NCBI RefSeq assembly: GCF_918797505.1
Contig: NC_092800.1
Coordinates: 23,761,577 to 23,825,576 of the forward strand
Direction of reading: 5' to 3'
DNA: 64,000 nucleotides
Origin: Bemisia tabaci
Lineage: Eukaryota > Arthropoda > Insecta > Hemiptera > Aleyrodidae
This document shows, piece after piece, positions 33,553 to 45,356 of this stretch; within the stretch, counting starts at the first letter, position 1; each line of letters starts with the position of its first letter. The notes below the pieces were generated by a model that was not told the DNA's origin, ran no database searches, and saw nothing but the letters and a program-made list of their open reading frames with translations. The translations under genes and the position numbers were made by a program.

Positions 33553-35658
33553 AAACCAGTGGTACCCTCTTGTTTCTCGCGAAATTTTGCGTAGGAGTCA
33601 GTACTCAAATATCAAAACCCTGACACATGCGAGAACTCCATTCCAACCTCTCAAACAGTCCAAAGAGAGAGTTTGGCTCCTTGGGCCAGAAGTACGATTA
33701 CCTACATCAACCGAAAATTACTTCCCCTAATTTGTAAAGCTCACAGAATGTTTGATGATATTCTTTTCTTGGTCAGTAACTAATTCATAAATCCAAATCC
33801 TTTATATTAAAAGAACCAAAAGTGTCAATTTAGTTGCCTTTGAAAAATGCATGGGTAGACGCATAATTCGGCATGGTCGAGATTTGGGAAAAAAATGATT
33901 ATTAAGGCGGTTATCTGACATTTTAGCAGTCCATTTTATATTAAAGTATAAGCATTAAGAAACAGCAATACACAGCGAGTTAGTAGCTGCATTGCGTTCA
34001 TGCGCTTTGATTAAAATACAATTTTATATTATGCCCCAGTGCCCTGCAATGACTATCACCACCTATGCGCTTAATATTCATGCATGAGAGAAAATAAACA
34101 AGCATGAAATAAATTATGAATATGAAAAGGGAGCATCACTTCATAGATGTCAGATGCATTATTGGCAGGTTGGAGGAAAATCGCAATACAAAATTATTCG
34201 ATTTCATGTCATTTCGTAATGAAATTTATTACTGCTTTTGTGTCAATTATTTACAATGGGCTAAAGCGGTAGCAATAGAAAGCTGAAACAGTAGAGAGAA
34301 GAAAAATATAAATTAAGAATAACTCGAACATAGAAAGAACAAGACAGCACAGCACAGGGCATTGCGAAAGGATTTAGAGGGTAAATCAATTGCCGTAAGT
34401 TATAGCAATTATGAGTACATATACTGAAAAAGCACGTATCCAGATTGGAAACGTTGGAGTTTTTTGTCAATATAAGAGAATACACTGAAAATAGTGCGAT
34501 TTTAACATCGCTCAAAAGTCCTGTCATAGTAATAATTATGTACACATGAAAAATATCCTAAAAGATCAATTTACAGAGAACTGAAGACAACTGTACACCT
34601 GCAATCAGTTATTAGTTGACTTGTGGAGGTGGACTCGTGGTGCATTTTTACTCCATTTTAACTTTGAATAAAAGTAAGAGTGTACAGGAAAAGATAGACA
34701 AGGACATTCACCAACACCAGAAAATGAACATGAAAAGGAAGACAAATATGTACAAAAAAGAATGGGATACATAAGTGGATTTAGATTTTGTTATTTTTCT
34801 GCTGTAACCATATTTTACTTTTAATCTCGAATGGCGGTAGCCACTCTCGGTAAAGTCGATCAACATTACACAGATAGTTACAATTAGCAATTATTTTAAC
34901 TGAGAATTTTACGACTTAATCCTCGTACATTCAAATAAAGCTGAATTTGAAAATTTCTCTGACAACACATCGTTTACAAAACAAATTGAGCATTAAATTA
35001 GGCTGTCAATATTTCAGGAGTTTTGAACTCATACCGTGAGACAAGAAAGTACAGAGAGTAACAGAGAAACAAATACACAGGGTAAGGACATGGTATGTAC
35101 AATATTTTTACAGGTGACATGATGGAAGCGACTAGAATGCATTTATGTACAAATTTAAGAGAGAGAAGATGATAAGACAATAAATTTTTGCAAAATCTTC
35201 GGTCTGATGCAGATTTTTTTTACGGTCAAGGGTCGTTACCATGACCTGACACCTGAATTATTTACACTGAATGAAGGGAAAAATTGGAGATTAGGATTGA
35301 ATGCTCGATCTCTTTACGTGTCAAAATTCTCAATATCTCTGAGGTATGTTTCAAATTCGTGGATAAAAAATGGAGCTCTTATTAATCAACACTAAATTCT
35401 TAAATACCTTTCAAAACGATACACATTCATCGCATTGGGAAGTTTGACTTGACAGCCGATTAGATCTCATTTCACGATTCCCATTATTCATTTTCAATAA
35501 ATTTTCTTGAATTTCAAAAGATACCTTTCAGGAGCATTGGATAATTACAAATATGCATTATTGGTCGGTGATGGTCTTATTGTCGGAGATTGAGGAAGGT
35601 TTTAATTTACATTAGTTCAGGTCAACACCTCGATCCAGGAATTAATGTTTCAACTTAC

Positions 35659-35822
35659 CATCCTCAAAAATTCTTTCATCATCCTTGAACCACTGGACCT
35701 TAGGCTCAGGGAAGCCGGTGGCTTGGCATGTAAGTCGCACGGGGAAGTTGACCTTCACCCGTCGGTCCCGTAAATGCATGGCGAACTCTGGAGGTTTATC
35801 TGGAGACTCTTGGTTTGCGGCA
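35659..35822 (-). CDS. Exon: first half of Ig domain 5
   Basis: The acceptor TTTCAG precedes T GCC GCA in phase 2 (split codon gives Asn). It encodes the domain start PPEFAMHLRDRRV, then RLTCQATG (B-strand Cys) and VQWFKDDE (C-strand Trp). The donor is GATG|GTAAGT in phase 1. Confidence 0.93.
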
Positions 35823-36146
35823 CTGAAATAAGACAATTTTCATGATCGGTGTCAGAAACATGAGTAAAATTTGGAGCCAGGAAATAAAGGATTGGACTTT
35901 TGTCCCGTCAGAAAAATACAACTTTCAACAGAAATGCTTGTGCTAACCAATGGGTCAACTGATGATTAATACATGCAGATTCATGTAATTTTTGTCTAAT
36001 CTTATCTTTCCCAAGCTCTAGGAGAGTGGCCCAAAATAAAATCTAAAAAAAAATTAATAAGTAGTAAAGAAATGAATGGCGCGAAAAATAATTCCGTGAG
36101 AACTGCACTAAACCTGGTCAAAATCTGAAATAGAACTGCGTAAACA

Positions 36147-36535
36147 TGGATTTTCGGCTATTTTGGGCTAAGAAAGTTGAAAAAGTTCGATTTTGAACTT
36201 GGGCGCAAAGGCGACGGTTGATCGTATTCAAGTACTCGTATGTTACGTGTCTAGGTATCCCTGACAGCATCTTCGAAGCTCATGACCCGTCGCCTTTGAG
36301 CCGAGGTCACAATCTGAGGTACAGAACCGCGAAAAATATGGATTTCCAGCTATTTCGGGCTAAAAAGTTAGAAAAGCTAGATTTTGAACTTGGGCCCCAA
36401 AGGCGACGATTACTCATATTCAAATATGTTACGTGTCTAGGTGTTCCTGACACCATATTCGAAGCTCATACCCGTCGTCTTTGGGCCCAGGTCGAAATTT
36501 GAGGTAGAACCGTGAAAAACACGGGATTTCAGCCA
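36147..36535. repeat. Two tandem ~190-bp units
   Basis: ATGGATTTTCGGCTATTTTGG, TGTTACGTGTCTAGGT, TTCGAAGCTCAT and CCGTCGCCTTTG-type sequence occur twice in order. Confidence 0.75.
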
Positions 36536-36972
36536 TTTTGGGCTCCGAGGCCATGTTAAGGCTCCTGTTTCGCAGCCGAAAAATGTGAGTATCGTCAAAA
36601 CTTGATTACTCCTGTTAAACTGTGCATCGTCGACTGCCAAATGGACTGCAATTTGCAATTTGGACTTACAAATTATGGCTCATCTGGAAAAACACTATTG
36701 TGCATAGGGAAACTAATGGCACATACGTTGTTTTTAAACCGGGCCGGAATTTAGAGGTCCAAATTGCATAATGCAGTCCAAATATCAAAAATATTCCCGA
36801 TTCCGCGGAGGGGCCGATTTCGGCCCAAATCGCAACCCCTCCTTTGGCAATGACTGATGTGACTAGGTTTCTGTCTGCTTAACGCGGTCCAAATTGACGA
36901 GAGGATCTCTTGTTCCCCGAAAAACTTTTGGCTGTTTTCGACCCAATGCATTTGGTTTTTGAGTTGACTTAC

Positions 36973-37229
36973 TTCCTGAGCTTCTCCATCGCGTCCCACT
37001 GCTTCTTGTCGGCGACGACTTCCAGGCGACCGTGGGAGGAGACCCTTCCTTTCTCGTTCTTCACCTCGCAGACGTAGTGACCCGCGTCGTCGACGGTCGC
37101 CGAGACGATGAGGAGTCGCACTTTCCGGCCGTCGAAAGTCCTCTCGTACTTCTCGCTCGGCTTCTTCTCGAAGTTCAACAGCTCCCCGTCTTTGTACCAC
37201 GTGAACACCGGCAGGGTGGCACTTTTCGC
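36973..37229 (-). CDS. Exon: rest of Ig domain 4 and helical linker
   Basis: The acceptor TTCGCAG precedes GCG AAA in phase 0. It encodes FTWYKDGE (C-strand Trp), DAGHYVC (F-strand Cys) and KNEKGRV. A charged linker ending EKLRK follows. The donor is GGAA|GTAAGT in phase 2. The exon is strongly GC-biased compared with its flanks. Confidence 0.93.
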
Positions 37230-37324
37230 CTGCGAACAACAGTAGATCATCGTCTTGAATACCGCAGGTAGATCTAAGCGCGAAGTGTAGAAGTTACACA
37301 AAAAATAATGGGTCTGTTGCGAAC

Positions 37325-37412
37325 TTTCGCCTCTGAGAGGGTAGGGGGCAATGGCGATTGGGTGTCGCAGAGCGCGAGACTGCGCTGTGAAAGCGACTTA
37401 ATGTACGTATGT
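37325..37412 (+). pseudogene. Short LINE tail fragment
   Basis: GGGTGTCGCAGAGCGCGAG and CTGTGAAAGCGACTTAATG match the terminal ~80 bp of the LINE family. Confidence 0.5.
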
Positions 37413-37506
37413 GCAAACTTTCGCTAAAAGCAAAAAGAAGAGTTGTTTAGAATAGAAAATGGCTCATAAATTACTATGAGCACATCGGGAAAGTCTGAAA
37501 TACACT

Positions 37507-37776
37507 CACTGAAAAAAAAAAAGTTGCGAGCTGTATATACACACCGCCCGTTCTGGGCTCGGAGGCCGAAAGTTCCGGGTACTAGGGCCGTAGCTTCGAC
37601 TGCTGCGGGTGCTAGAGCCGTAGCTTTGATTGCTCCGGGTGCTGGAGCCGTAGCTTCGACTGCTCCGGGTGCTACGGTCTGAACTCTCGGCATCTGAGCC
37701 CGAAACGTGGACGGTATGTCTATATAGCACATAAGCACGGCTTCCACGGCTGGAGTTTTTTTTTTTTTTTCCAGTG
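37507..37776. mobile_element. CACTG/poly(A)-ended element with GCTCCGGGTGCTAGAGCCGTA units
   Basis: The ends are CACTG A(11) and T(14)CCAGTG. Four ~30-bp units around GGGTGCTGGAGCCGTAGCTT lie inside. It shares modules with 3541 and 28163. Confidence 0.8.
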
Positions 37777-38800
37777 CTCCTAACTTTACAATCTGCGTGA
37801 GAAATATGCGTTTTTTGTTTTTGGCTTCCCGCATCGGAGACGGTGCTACGGTGTAAGAGAAGTCGTTCCATTCAACCCTTTCGCACTAGAATGCTACGCA
37901 ATTTTTCGGGGAAAACAGCTTAAAATTGCTCCTAGGACGCGACGTTTTAATTTTTCAACAGTTTCCTGGAATATGGCGCTCTGGCTCCCCATTCGAAGTC
38001 ACGTAAATGTCGGGCCCTCCTTTGCAGTTGGAGGAGTCCCACAGCCCCCACCCTTTTGCGGTGTTTTTTATTGCTCCCTCAGCCCTCCTTGAGATGCTGT
38101 TTCGCCCTCCCCTCCATAAAAAGTTCCTAATTCCGCCCATGAACCGAGACGTTCTGAATTACGCGATGAACGATAGTAAGCATGTGTGCTATTTGTTTGC
38201 CATATCTATACAAATCAATTGACTTTTCGCTTGAACGATAGAGTTATTTCAGTGAAATTTGGCGGCAGCTCCCTCAAGTGTCGCGACAATAGACGCTCTT
38301 GAACTGTGGTATGCGACGCGGGCATTAGTCGCGTTTTTCGTCCGGGTCATTTTGTCGCAGTGTTTGGCGGCTCATTCCATGTGGACAATCCAAATGGCGA
38401 TTAGAAGGGCTCAGAAGCTACTGTTTGACTCTTATAAGCCAGACCCAAACACAGCTGTCAGACTCCAAGTTAAACATAGCCTGCAATTGACAAATCACTC
38501 GAGATTCTCATTTCCTATACTGAGTTAAAAAAAAAAAAAATCTGTGTTTTTGGTTGCTTTGGGTTACTTTCAGTTACTTTTCGTTACTTACGGTCGCGCC
38601 AACCAAAAGGAATTGTCGATGCATGGACCAAATTTTTGGTTAAACCGACTGAAACCATAGATAACTCTGAGACATTCAGGAAAGAAAAGAGGTGAAGAAA
38701 GAAGTCTATGAAAAGAAGTGTCCTGCTGAACGCATTTGAAGAAAGTTCATCTGTGTACGCTTTCACTAGCAAAACGCAAATTTTCCCTGCGCACTAGGAC

Positions 38801-38962
38801 ACAGCGCGGCCGAAGTAATTTTGACAAAAAATCAGCGCGGTCGAAATATATATGACAGAAAATCAGCGCGGTTGAGGTAAATTTGACATTTAAGCGCGAT
38901 TGAAGTATATTTAACAAAAATCAACGCTATCGAGGTAATTTTAACAAAAAATCAGCGCGTCG
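38801..38962. repeat. Five ~36-bp tandem units
   Basis: Units of the type AAATCAGCGCGGTCGAAGTA followed by ATTTTGACA repeat with substitutions. Confidence 0.8.
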
Positions 38963-39200
38963 AAGTGCACACCGTGTTTTGCAGTGTACAAAGTTCACCC
39001 GCGAGGTATATCTCGCCAGATCGTAAACATTCTACACCCCTGGCTAAACGAATGTTTTCTTGCTCTCTCGAAGTCACTTAGAGGTTGCGAATTGCGCGTT
39101 GCTAGACTCTATCATACTTTATGATATATTGTCTCTGACTCGGCTGTTATGATCCATTTCGAACCTCTTTAAAATGTATTAGGATATTCTGGAAACTTAC

Positions 39201-39422
39201 GAAGAAGGTGAGTGCGACGTTGGTACCATCGAGAGCCCTGACGAGTGCAGGCATGTCCTTGACGATCTCCGGCATGTCGACCAGCTGCCCGATGACGATG
39301 GGCTTATCGCTGATGAGCGGCTCGCCCCAGCCGTAGCGGTTCCGCGCCCGGATTCTCAGGAGATACTCCCCGCCCGGCTGCAGGTTGAAGGCATCCAGGG
39401 TATTGCTCGGCGTCACGCCCAG
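39201..39422 (-). CDS. Exon: second half of FN3 domain and start of Ig domain 4
   Basis: The acceptor TTGCAG precedes CTG GGC in phase 0, so KWKE continues as LGVTPSN. It encodes the FN3 signature NLQPGGEYLLRIRARNRYGWGE. It is followed by MPEIVKDMPALV, the A strand of Ig 4, and VALTFF, a B strand without Cys. The donor is TTC|GTAAGT in phase 0. 74 codons. Confidence 0.93.
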
Positions 39423-39616
39423 CTGCAAAACAAAACAGTTTGACACTTACAAAATAAACTCAGTCTATGGGGAAAAAAGTATTGCTTTATGGTATGAATA
39501 TTCAGCTGTAGTTCCGAAAAAATCCACCACGTCACTCTGCTTAACAGTCTGGTTCCAAAATCAGTGATTATTTAAAAATTACAACAGATTTACAATTTTA
39601 AGACTCATAAGCAGCT

Positions 39617-39875
39617 TATCGACGGTGTAGGTCGGCAATCACATAACTCGTTTGCGGTGTCTGAAAATCTCCGCCTCCATGTTATTTTTTTAGAAGAGAA
39701 CAAATTGACATGATTCCTTGAAGTTTATGCAGAATTTTCTTCGCATAGAGAAGAAAAATCACTGGAGTTTTAAAGAGTAGCCGTTGAGTAGTTTTCCGTT
39801 TAAAAAATAAAGTGTGATAGGAAGTCTGCGACGTCGCAGATCGAGTTATGTGATTGCCGACTTACACCGTCGATA
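39617..39875. mobile_element. MITE with TATCGACGGTGTA ends
   Basis: TATCGACGGTGTAGGTCGGC and AATCACATAACTCG on the left pair with CGAGTTATGTGATT and GCCGACTTACACCGTCGATA on the right, 259 bp in all. It lies between the two FN3 exons. Confidence 0.85.
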
Positions 39876-40269
39876 TGTCTAAAATGTTAAAAAAACAAAC
39901 GCGAGCTTTGAAAGTTGAGAGAGATCAAAAGCGTGCCTATTTTTCAATAAAAGGCACGCTAAAAAAAGTTTTGAAGGTAAAAGCACATAGAGAAGGGTAC
40001 CCTTTTGCACAGGGCGGTATAGCAAGAAATATACTGCTCTCTTGCGAGATAATGTGTGGCTGCTGTTCTTTGGAAGCGATGTCAATTTTAGTACAATTAA
40101 TGCACTCTAAAAAGCTCTGTTTTTTGCAGATAAGGAGACGAAGTTTGCTAAATGAGTGGAATCATTTAGCTTTTTTCAGATTAAATAAGTTAAATTTTAA
40201 GGAAAGGGTAAGTAAAAAATACACACCAAAATATAACTTTTAAAGTTTAAAATATATAAATGTAATCAC

Positions 40270-40433
40270 CTCTTTCCATTTTGCACCTCCTTCTGCCCCC
40301 ACAAGCCAGGCTTCAATTTTGTAGGCTAGGACGGGGGTAGAGTCTTTTATTTCTGGTTTCGGCCATGAGATTGTCACCCAATTTCGGCCAGTTTCGACGA
40401 CTTGTGGCTGACCCGCAATACGGCCAGGAACTT
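40270..40433 (-). CDS. Exon: first half of FN3 domain
   Basis: The acceptor TTTCAG precedes AA GTT CCT in phase 1. It encodes the A to C' strands of a fibronectin III domain: VPGRIAGQP, then the B-strand Trp in WVTISWPKP, then YKIEAWL. It ends KWKE at the donor GAG|GTGATT in phase 0. Confidence 0.92.
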
Positions 40434-42000
40434 CTGAAATCAGAACAAACATCCGTGAGTATTAACATCGAGCTAGAAGGTTAAACAGTTTTTTTGCTAT
40501 GTAACGGAATGGAAAAGTTTAACAATTTAGGGTCAAAATAAAATTTCTTTGAATTTGTAAACTCCGGCAGAATTTAGTTACAACAAAAAAAGAAGGTTTC
40601 GATCCTTCATTAAACTTTTTCTTTGGGAATCAACAGTTGTATCATCTCTTCATGACAAGTGAGTAACGTATAGATAAAATCTGTAATACACAGAAATGAC
40701 AGGCATGTATCATGTTTGTCAAACTGTTAAGTGAGACATTTAGCTCAAACTGATTTTTTAGCGAACTCAACTAACGAGGTTCTTCATTTTGGAGCTCCCG
40801 TTACAATATTCAGGCATTTCAAATCACTTAATACCAGGATTTGCAATAGTTTTAGATATAACTGTAGACATAAACGTAAACGTTCATAATTTTCGCGGCT
40901 TGAGGTTCCAAAATCCCCTTCAATCCGGACTGCTGCAAAAAGCCATGCAACTAGCGGCCAATCACGCCTCCTCGCGCACTCCTCGAGGAATCTTATTTCA
41001 CATACAGAAACCGTTGCTATCTTTCAAGCATCATTTCGAATACACCTCATATATTTTTTTACGCTTCCTGGAGAGCCTACAAAAACTATTTCTAACAATA
41101 TATGTCATGACTATCTAATACAAATCAAGAAGTAAGTGTCACATTTTCAAAGTCGAGGTTCCTTCGAAATTCGTGTAATTTCTTTTAGATGAAATCACTG
41201 AAATAGCTAAAACAGCAAAATTCATCTCAATTGTATCAATACGAGACTTATGAGGAAGCCAGCCAGGTGTGCTATTTAGACATGCAGATAACCATCATCA
41301 GCCTATGTTGCCTAACTTTCTCTCGATCTTTACGTTACTATTGCAGTAAATTAGAATAAATTAGAATTGAAACAGGCATTTCCACCAAAGTTCGAGATAT
41401 CGATATTTTCTGTCTATTTCCGGTACTGAAGTACTTTGAGTCGCTCTTTTCAACTGAAAAAAGCCGGACGTGACTAACCATTTTATGAAATTATCTTTTC
41501 GCTCGAAGATGCAGTCAGTTTGATTGACAGCTCGATGCTTAAAAGAAACTTGAATTCCTGTGAAATTACACGAGCGTAAATTTTTAAGGTCTGATATTTT
41601 GCCAGTTCCTGACCATGAAAGACTGTTGTTTTTTTTTACACCTGTAGAGTGTTGCCGTGCACTCGCATATGGTATGTAACATCGTACTTTAACGTGCGTC
41701 AGTGGTTGAATTATTTACTTAAACGTCGCTACGTAGCGTCTGGGATATCGAAACAATACGTTATCCTAGCATCAATCATTTGAGATGAATCACATCGATG
41801 ATGACACGCGAATCACTGCCAACAACGCACTGAATCAATTTCCCTCCCGTTGACGAGTAAATCTATGGGGACACATCGATGCCACGTGTAGGATTAACGC
41901 AGATAGACTGACAAATATGGCTATTTACTGTCAAATAGAATTTTCCGCATCCAACAACTCTGACTCAAACTAACCAAACTCTCAAGAAAAACTGTCGATT

Positions 42001-42037
<37 letters not shown>

Positions 42038-44560
42038 GAAACCTGAGCCCTGATTTGTATCGACTGTAACTAAAGGAATGAGACAGAGACGCTTAATCAC
42101 TTCTCAATGCTGTAATATTTTAATTGCCTACGAAGTTAGTTATTCATTGACAACTTTTCCGTTATTGATAGGTAGATTACATCTTTATTTAAGTCTCTTA
42201 ATCACGATAACTTGTTGCCTAAAATTTTGTTCTCGAGAAATTTTGTATCTTACAAAGATTTACGACGAAATTTCAAAAAAAAATTACAACCACGCTTAAG
42301 TAAGTGAATATATTTTCAAATGAAATATTGCAACAGTGCGATGAAATTAGGCCCCTTTGGTAATTTTCAATTGAAGGGCTTGGAGTACAAAGCGTTCAAG
42401 TGCAGGTTTTGTTATTTCGAAAAATACGCGTTTAAAAGTTTTAATTTAATACATGACGTCTTAAGATGGAAAGAAAGTTCAAACTTATATTTTGATTGCA
42501 GAATATACTTTCAGATTAATTTAAGTTGAAATCACTAATAACTCAATTTTTTTCAGAAACTGCACTTTAGGCCCTTCTCAAGTCTTCGGACAGTGTCTCA
42601 AGTCGTAAGACAAGAACGCGCAATCAAGTTCGCCTTCAACTCAATGGATACAATTTGAGCGGCTCGGAGTTGATATAATTGTATCACTCATTTTGTAGGC
42701 GCACGTAGAGTTGACAATAGCCAATACCTACGATAAGTCATAGGATTCAATATCATTTGGATTGATCGTTACGTTGAAATCCAACTTGTACGTCAATGTG
42801 AAACATTTTTTTCGATGTGCAAAGTCCTGCGTGTTATTTTATTTATACGTAAATTAATTTGAGTCAACCAGAGCTCTAAGTTGCCCAACAATGATCGAGC
42901 ACCCTGAATAATTGTTGATCTACATTGTGAATAAAAAACGTGGAAGAGAGGTTGATGACACGTTAAGTATAATAAGTACATATATGGATTTTGTATTTAG
43001 CAACGCAGACGAATTAAAATTATCCACGATATGTCACTCCTGCTCCAACACAAACGGAATGAGCCTGAGTTAAATTGTAACAAACCTATAATTTACCTGT
43101 TCTAGGCCACCTCGGTGTTCAGATCAACGAATGTTTTCGCTTGCTTTGGCAACTATGGTGCACAGTTGAGACCCAGATTAGCGCAGGTGAGAATTTGATC
43201 AACCCTCGTGAAGGGCACAAATGTATAAACAATCTAAGTCCGATGACTGTATTTTTAAGCCGCTGTTGCCGGCGCACAGTCGATCGAGTCAATTGGAGAG
43301 CTCGGACATGAAATTCTTGACTAAAATTGCAAATTTTGACACTTAATTTGTCACATTTTAAATTTCAAAGAGTGCTTCAGGAAGAAAATTTTACTGGAAA
43401 ACCAATGAAACCATTTTTAAAGTCTCTAAATTTTGTATAAACGGAGTTATAATCGTTTAAAGTTCCCAAATTTTGTCCGACCTGTCCTTTTGACTCGATC
43501 CACTGTGCGGCAGTGGGTGACCGGTTTTATCCCTGTCAATACTTGACACGTTGATCTCTCTTTGTATCTTACTTTCTGCGAATAATCTGTTGTTATTCCG
43601 TTAACGATTAACAATATCATGGTCAAGGGAGTGTCCCTAGATTACGTAACGCTCTGGGGAAGAGAGAAGGTCTAGGAGAGCGTAATACGCCATTTTTATT
43701 TTACTTGTTATAGGATAGGGACCTACGTCACATAAGCGTTGGGTCAAATATGCCGAAAAAGTGCGTTACGGAATATAGGGACGGCCCCAAAGGCCAAGAA
43801 TGAGCAAAGTTCAAGGAGCTACGAACGGATCCTGGACCAGGTTAACTTGGCTCCAAGGCTTAAACTACTCGCATTATTTTTCAAACCTTCTACTGTGACC
43901 GAACTTAAACGTAACGAGGTACAAAATTCTTGTTAAAATGTATTTAAACAAATGTAAAAGTGCAAGGAGGGCATTTTTCTGTAAAAAACAACAAAAAGGG
44001 TTTCTTGACTCAAATATTTTAACAGTATTTTTGAGGCAGGGGTTTTGTTCTTTGAAATTTAAGAGTTTTTAAAACTCCTTGCTAACAGCCGATGCTACTG
44101 GGGTAACTTATCCCTTGACATCTTGGCGTGCCATTTATGGCACGCTTTCTGACCTCCAATTAATTTCATGGAATCCTATGCCATTTGACACTTTAACATC
44201 CTGGCGTGTTATATAGGAATGGCACGACGGCATCTAGCATGACCTGAGGCTTTGTCTATTTTATTTACATTATTCTACTCTCAGGAGCTTTAATTGACTT
44301 ATAAAAACTGGAAAATTTTAAAAATCTCAAAAGACAAAAAATTCAAGATGTTAAGGGGTATAAAACTCTTTGCTGGCCGTGACTTTTAAGATACAGTTTT
44401 TTCCGAGGTATCAGCCATGAATGCATTTTTTTGTATGGATTTTTCCATACGAGCGGAATCCATGGCTGATACGTCAGAAAAAAATGCATTTTATAAAAGA
44501 CAGCCAAAATCAAACTTGCGGTTTTATAACTTTTAAGTATACGTAAAGTTGATAACACAC
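40434..44560. other. Intron between FN3 exon and alternative first exon
   Basis: Mostly AT-rich unique sequence with a 32-base T run (42003-42034) and one family H MITE (43274). No splice-flanked open frame consistent with phase 1 was found. Short frames such as 40789-41118 show no recognisable domain. Confidence 0.6.
43274..43507. mobile_element. MITE family H, second copy
   Basis: GCACAGTCGATCGAGTCAA and TGACTCGATCCACTGTGC ends, with the same internal order as the 27381 copy. Confidence 0.83.
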
Positions 44561-44684
44561 CTTGGTGATCCGTCAAATCATGTAAAAATTCCGAGATGGC
44601 ACAATCTCTGATGGCCCAGGCGGCTTTGATGACTTGCAAGGAGTTTTTATCCGGCTCCTCATCAGCTTTGAGCACCGACACCAT
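44561..44684 (-). CDS. Putative alternative first exon of a shorter isoform
   Basis: The ATG at 44684 has A at -3 and G at +4. The frame encodes about 41 residues of probable helix (starts MVSVLKADEEPDKN, ends LHDLTDHQ) and ends at the donor CAAG|GTGTGT in phase 1, the same phase as the 49660 exon. Either can therefore join the FN3 exon at 40433. All AG sites just upstream would need a phase-2 donor, which no upstream exon supplies, and an in-frame TGA lies about 60 bp upstream. A transcript start with 5'UTR here is therefore the simplest reading. It could still be an internal cassette paired with an exon I missed. Confidence 0.6.
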
Positions 44685-44960
44685 TCTAAAAACTAACGTC
44701 CAGCTCGGCCGGCCAAGTTCACTAACGCGTCTTCAGAAGCCTCGAATGTCACTGTTCCCACTCCGACAAAGGGATTCCGGCGATCCTCACACTTTTGGGT
44801 CTACCGACCGGGATTTTAACACTTTCAACAGTTTAGCGCAACAATTTCACGGCTATCGAGACCTGGACAAATTCCAAGAGCTACACTGACTTTCGGGCGG
44901 TTTCACGGGGTTCGGCGCGTGAATTTAGCGCGCTACCGTGTTGGATAATTAATGGCAGCG
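44685..44960 (-). promoter_or_regulatory. Inferred promoter/5'UTR of the alternative isoform
   Basis: This stretch lies directly upstream (minus sense) of the 44684 ATG. It is richer in GC and CpG than the flanks and is not repeated elsewhere in the window. It carries an in-frame stop upstream of the ATG, as expected of a 5'UTR. I see no clear TATA box. The promoter role is inference from the exon's phase and start codon. Confidence 0.4.
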
Positions 44961-45134
44961 ATCGTAAATTTTAACGGATCTGCGGTGGATCCGTGTTAGA
45001 GTTATGATTCGCGATAAATTAAAAGGGCGATCGTACGCATATGGAATCTTTTTTGGTGCTGAATGGAGCCCCTGCATCTCGCAGGGATTTTAGATAAAAT
45101 AATTGGACGTATTCATGCCAAAAAGAGCTGTGAA

Positions 45135-45356
45135 TTCACTGAAAAAAAGGTATGGTAATATGTACCATAAGTCTACTTGATTTTTTATACAGTGAGACTA
45201 TTTAGTGAAAATAACCGGAATTATGGTAGTATTCACTAAAACTCTAGTGATGCTAACCATAATATGGTAAATACCATCCCCGAATCTAGTGTTGATTAAC
45301 ACACTCGCATCACTGTGTCACAGTATGGTTAAATGCACCATATTTTTTTCAGTGAA
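45135..45356. mobile_element. TTCACTG/poly(A)-ended foldback
   Basis: The ends are TTCACTGAAAAAAAGGTATGG and CCATATTTTTTTCAGTGAA. The interior has ATACCAT/ATGGTA half-palindromes. Confidence 0.8.

Larger units (their letters stand above)
32290..33605. mobile_element. Foldback element hosting the MULE
   Basis: The left arm (TTTCGCGAGAAACACGATGG, GAGCCGTAATGGAGGGGATA, TCTATATCAA) is complementary to the right arm (TTGATATAGAGG, TATCCCCTTCATTACGGCT, TTGTTTCTCGCGAAATTTTG). The right arm is cut at AAACCAGTGG by the MULE. Confidence 0.75.
30294..35658. other. Intron within Ig 5
   Basis: 5.4 kb between the Ig 5 exon halves. It contains an 18-bp G run (31173-31190), family B (32019) and the nested MULE/foldback (32290-33605). 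About 33.7-35.6 kb is unique AT-rich sequence in which I see nothing. Confidence 0.7.

Noticed and set aside
36751..37239. 162-codon minus frame overlapping the Ig 4 exon
   Set aside because: It is the same exon read out of frame; only the frame carrying FTWYKDGE and DAGHYVC fits the flanking phases.
39854..40243. 129-codon plus-strand frame between the two FN3 exons
   Set aside because: It starts in the inverted end of a MITE, is rich in Lys/Leu without any recognised domain, and has low-complexity AT composition.
42003..42034. T(32) tract as a retroposon poly(A) tail
   Set aside because: No LINE or SINE sequence adjoins it and no target duplication was found.
44596..44889. 97-codon plus-strand frame
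   Set aside because: It is antisense to the phase-consistent minus exon at 44561-44684, with no splice or domain support.
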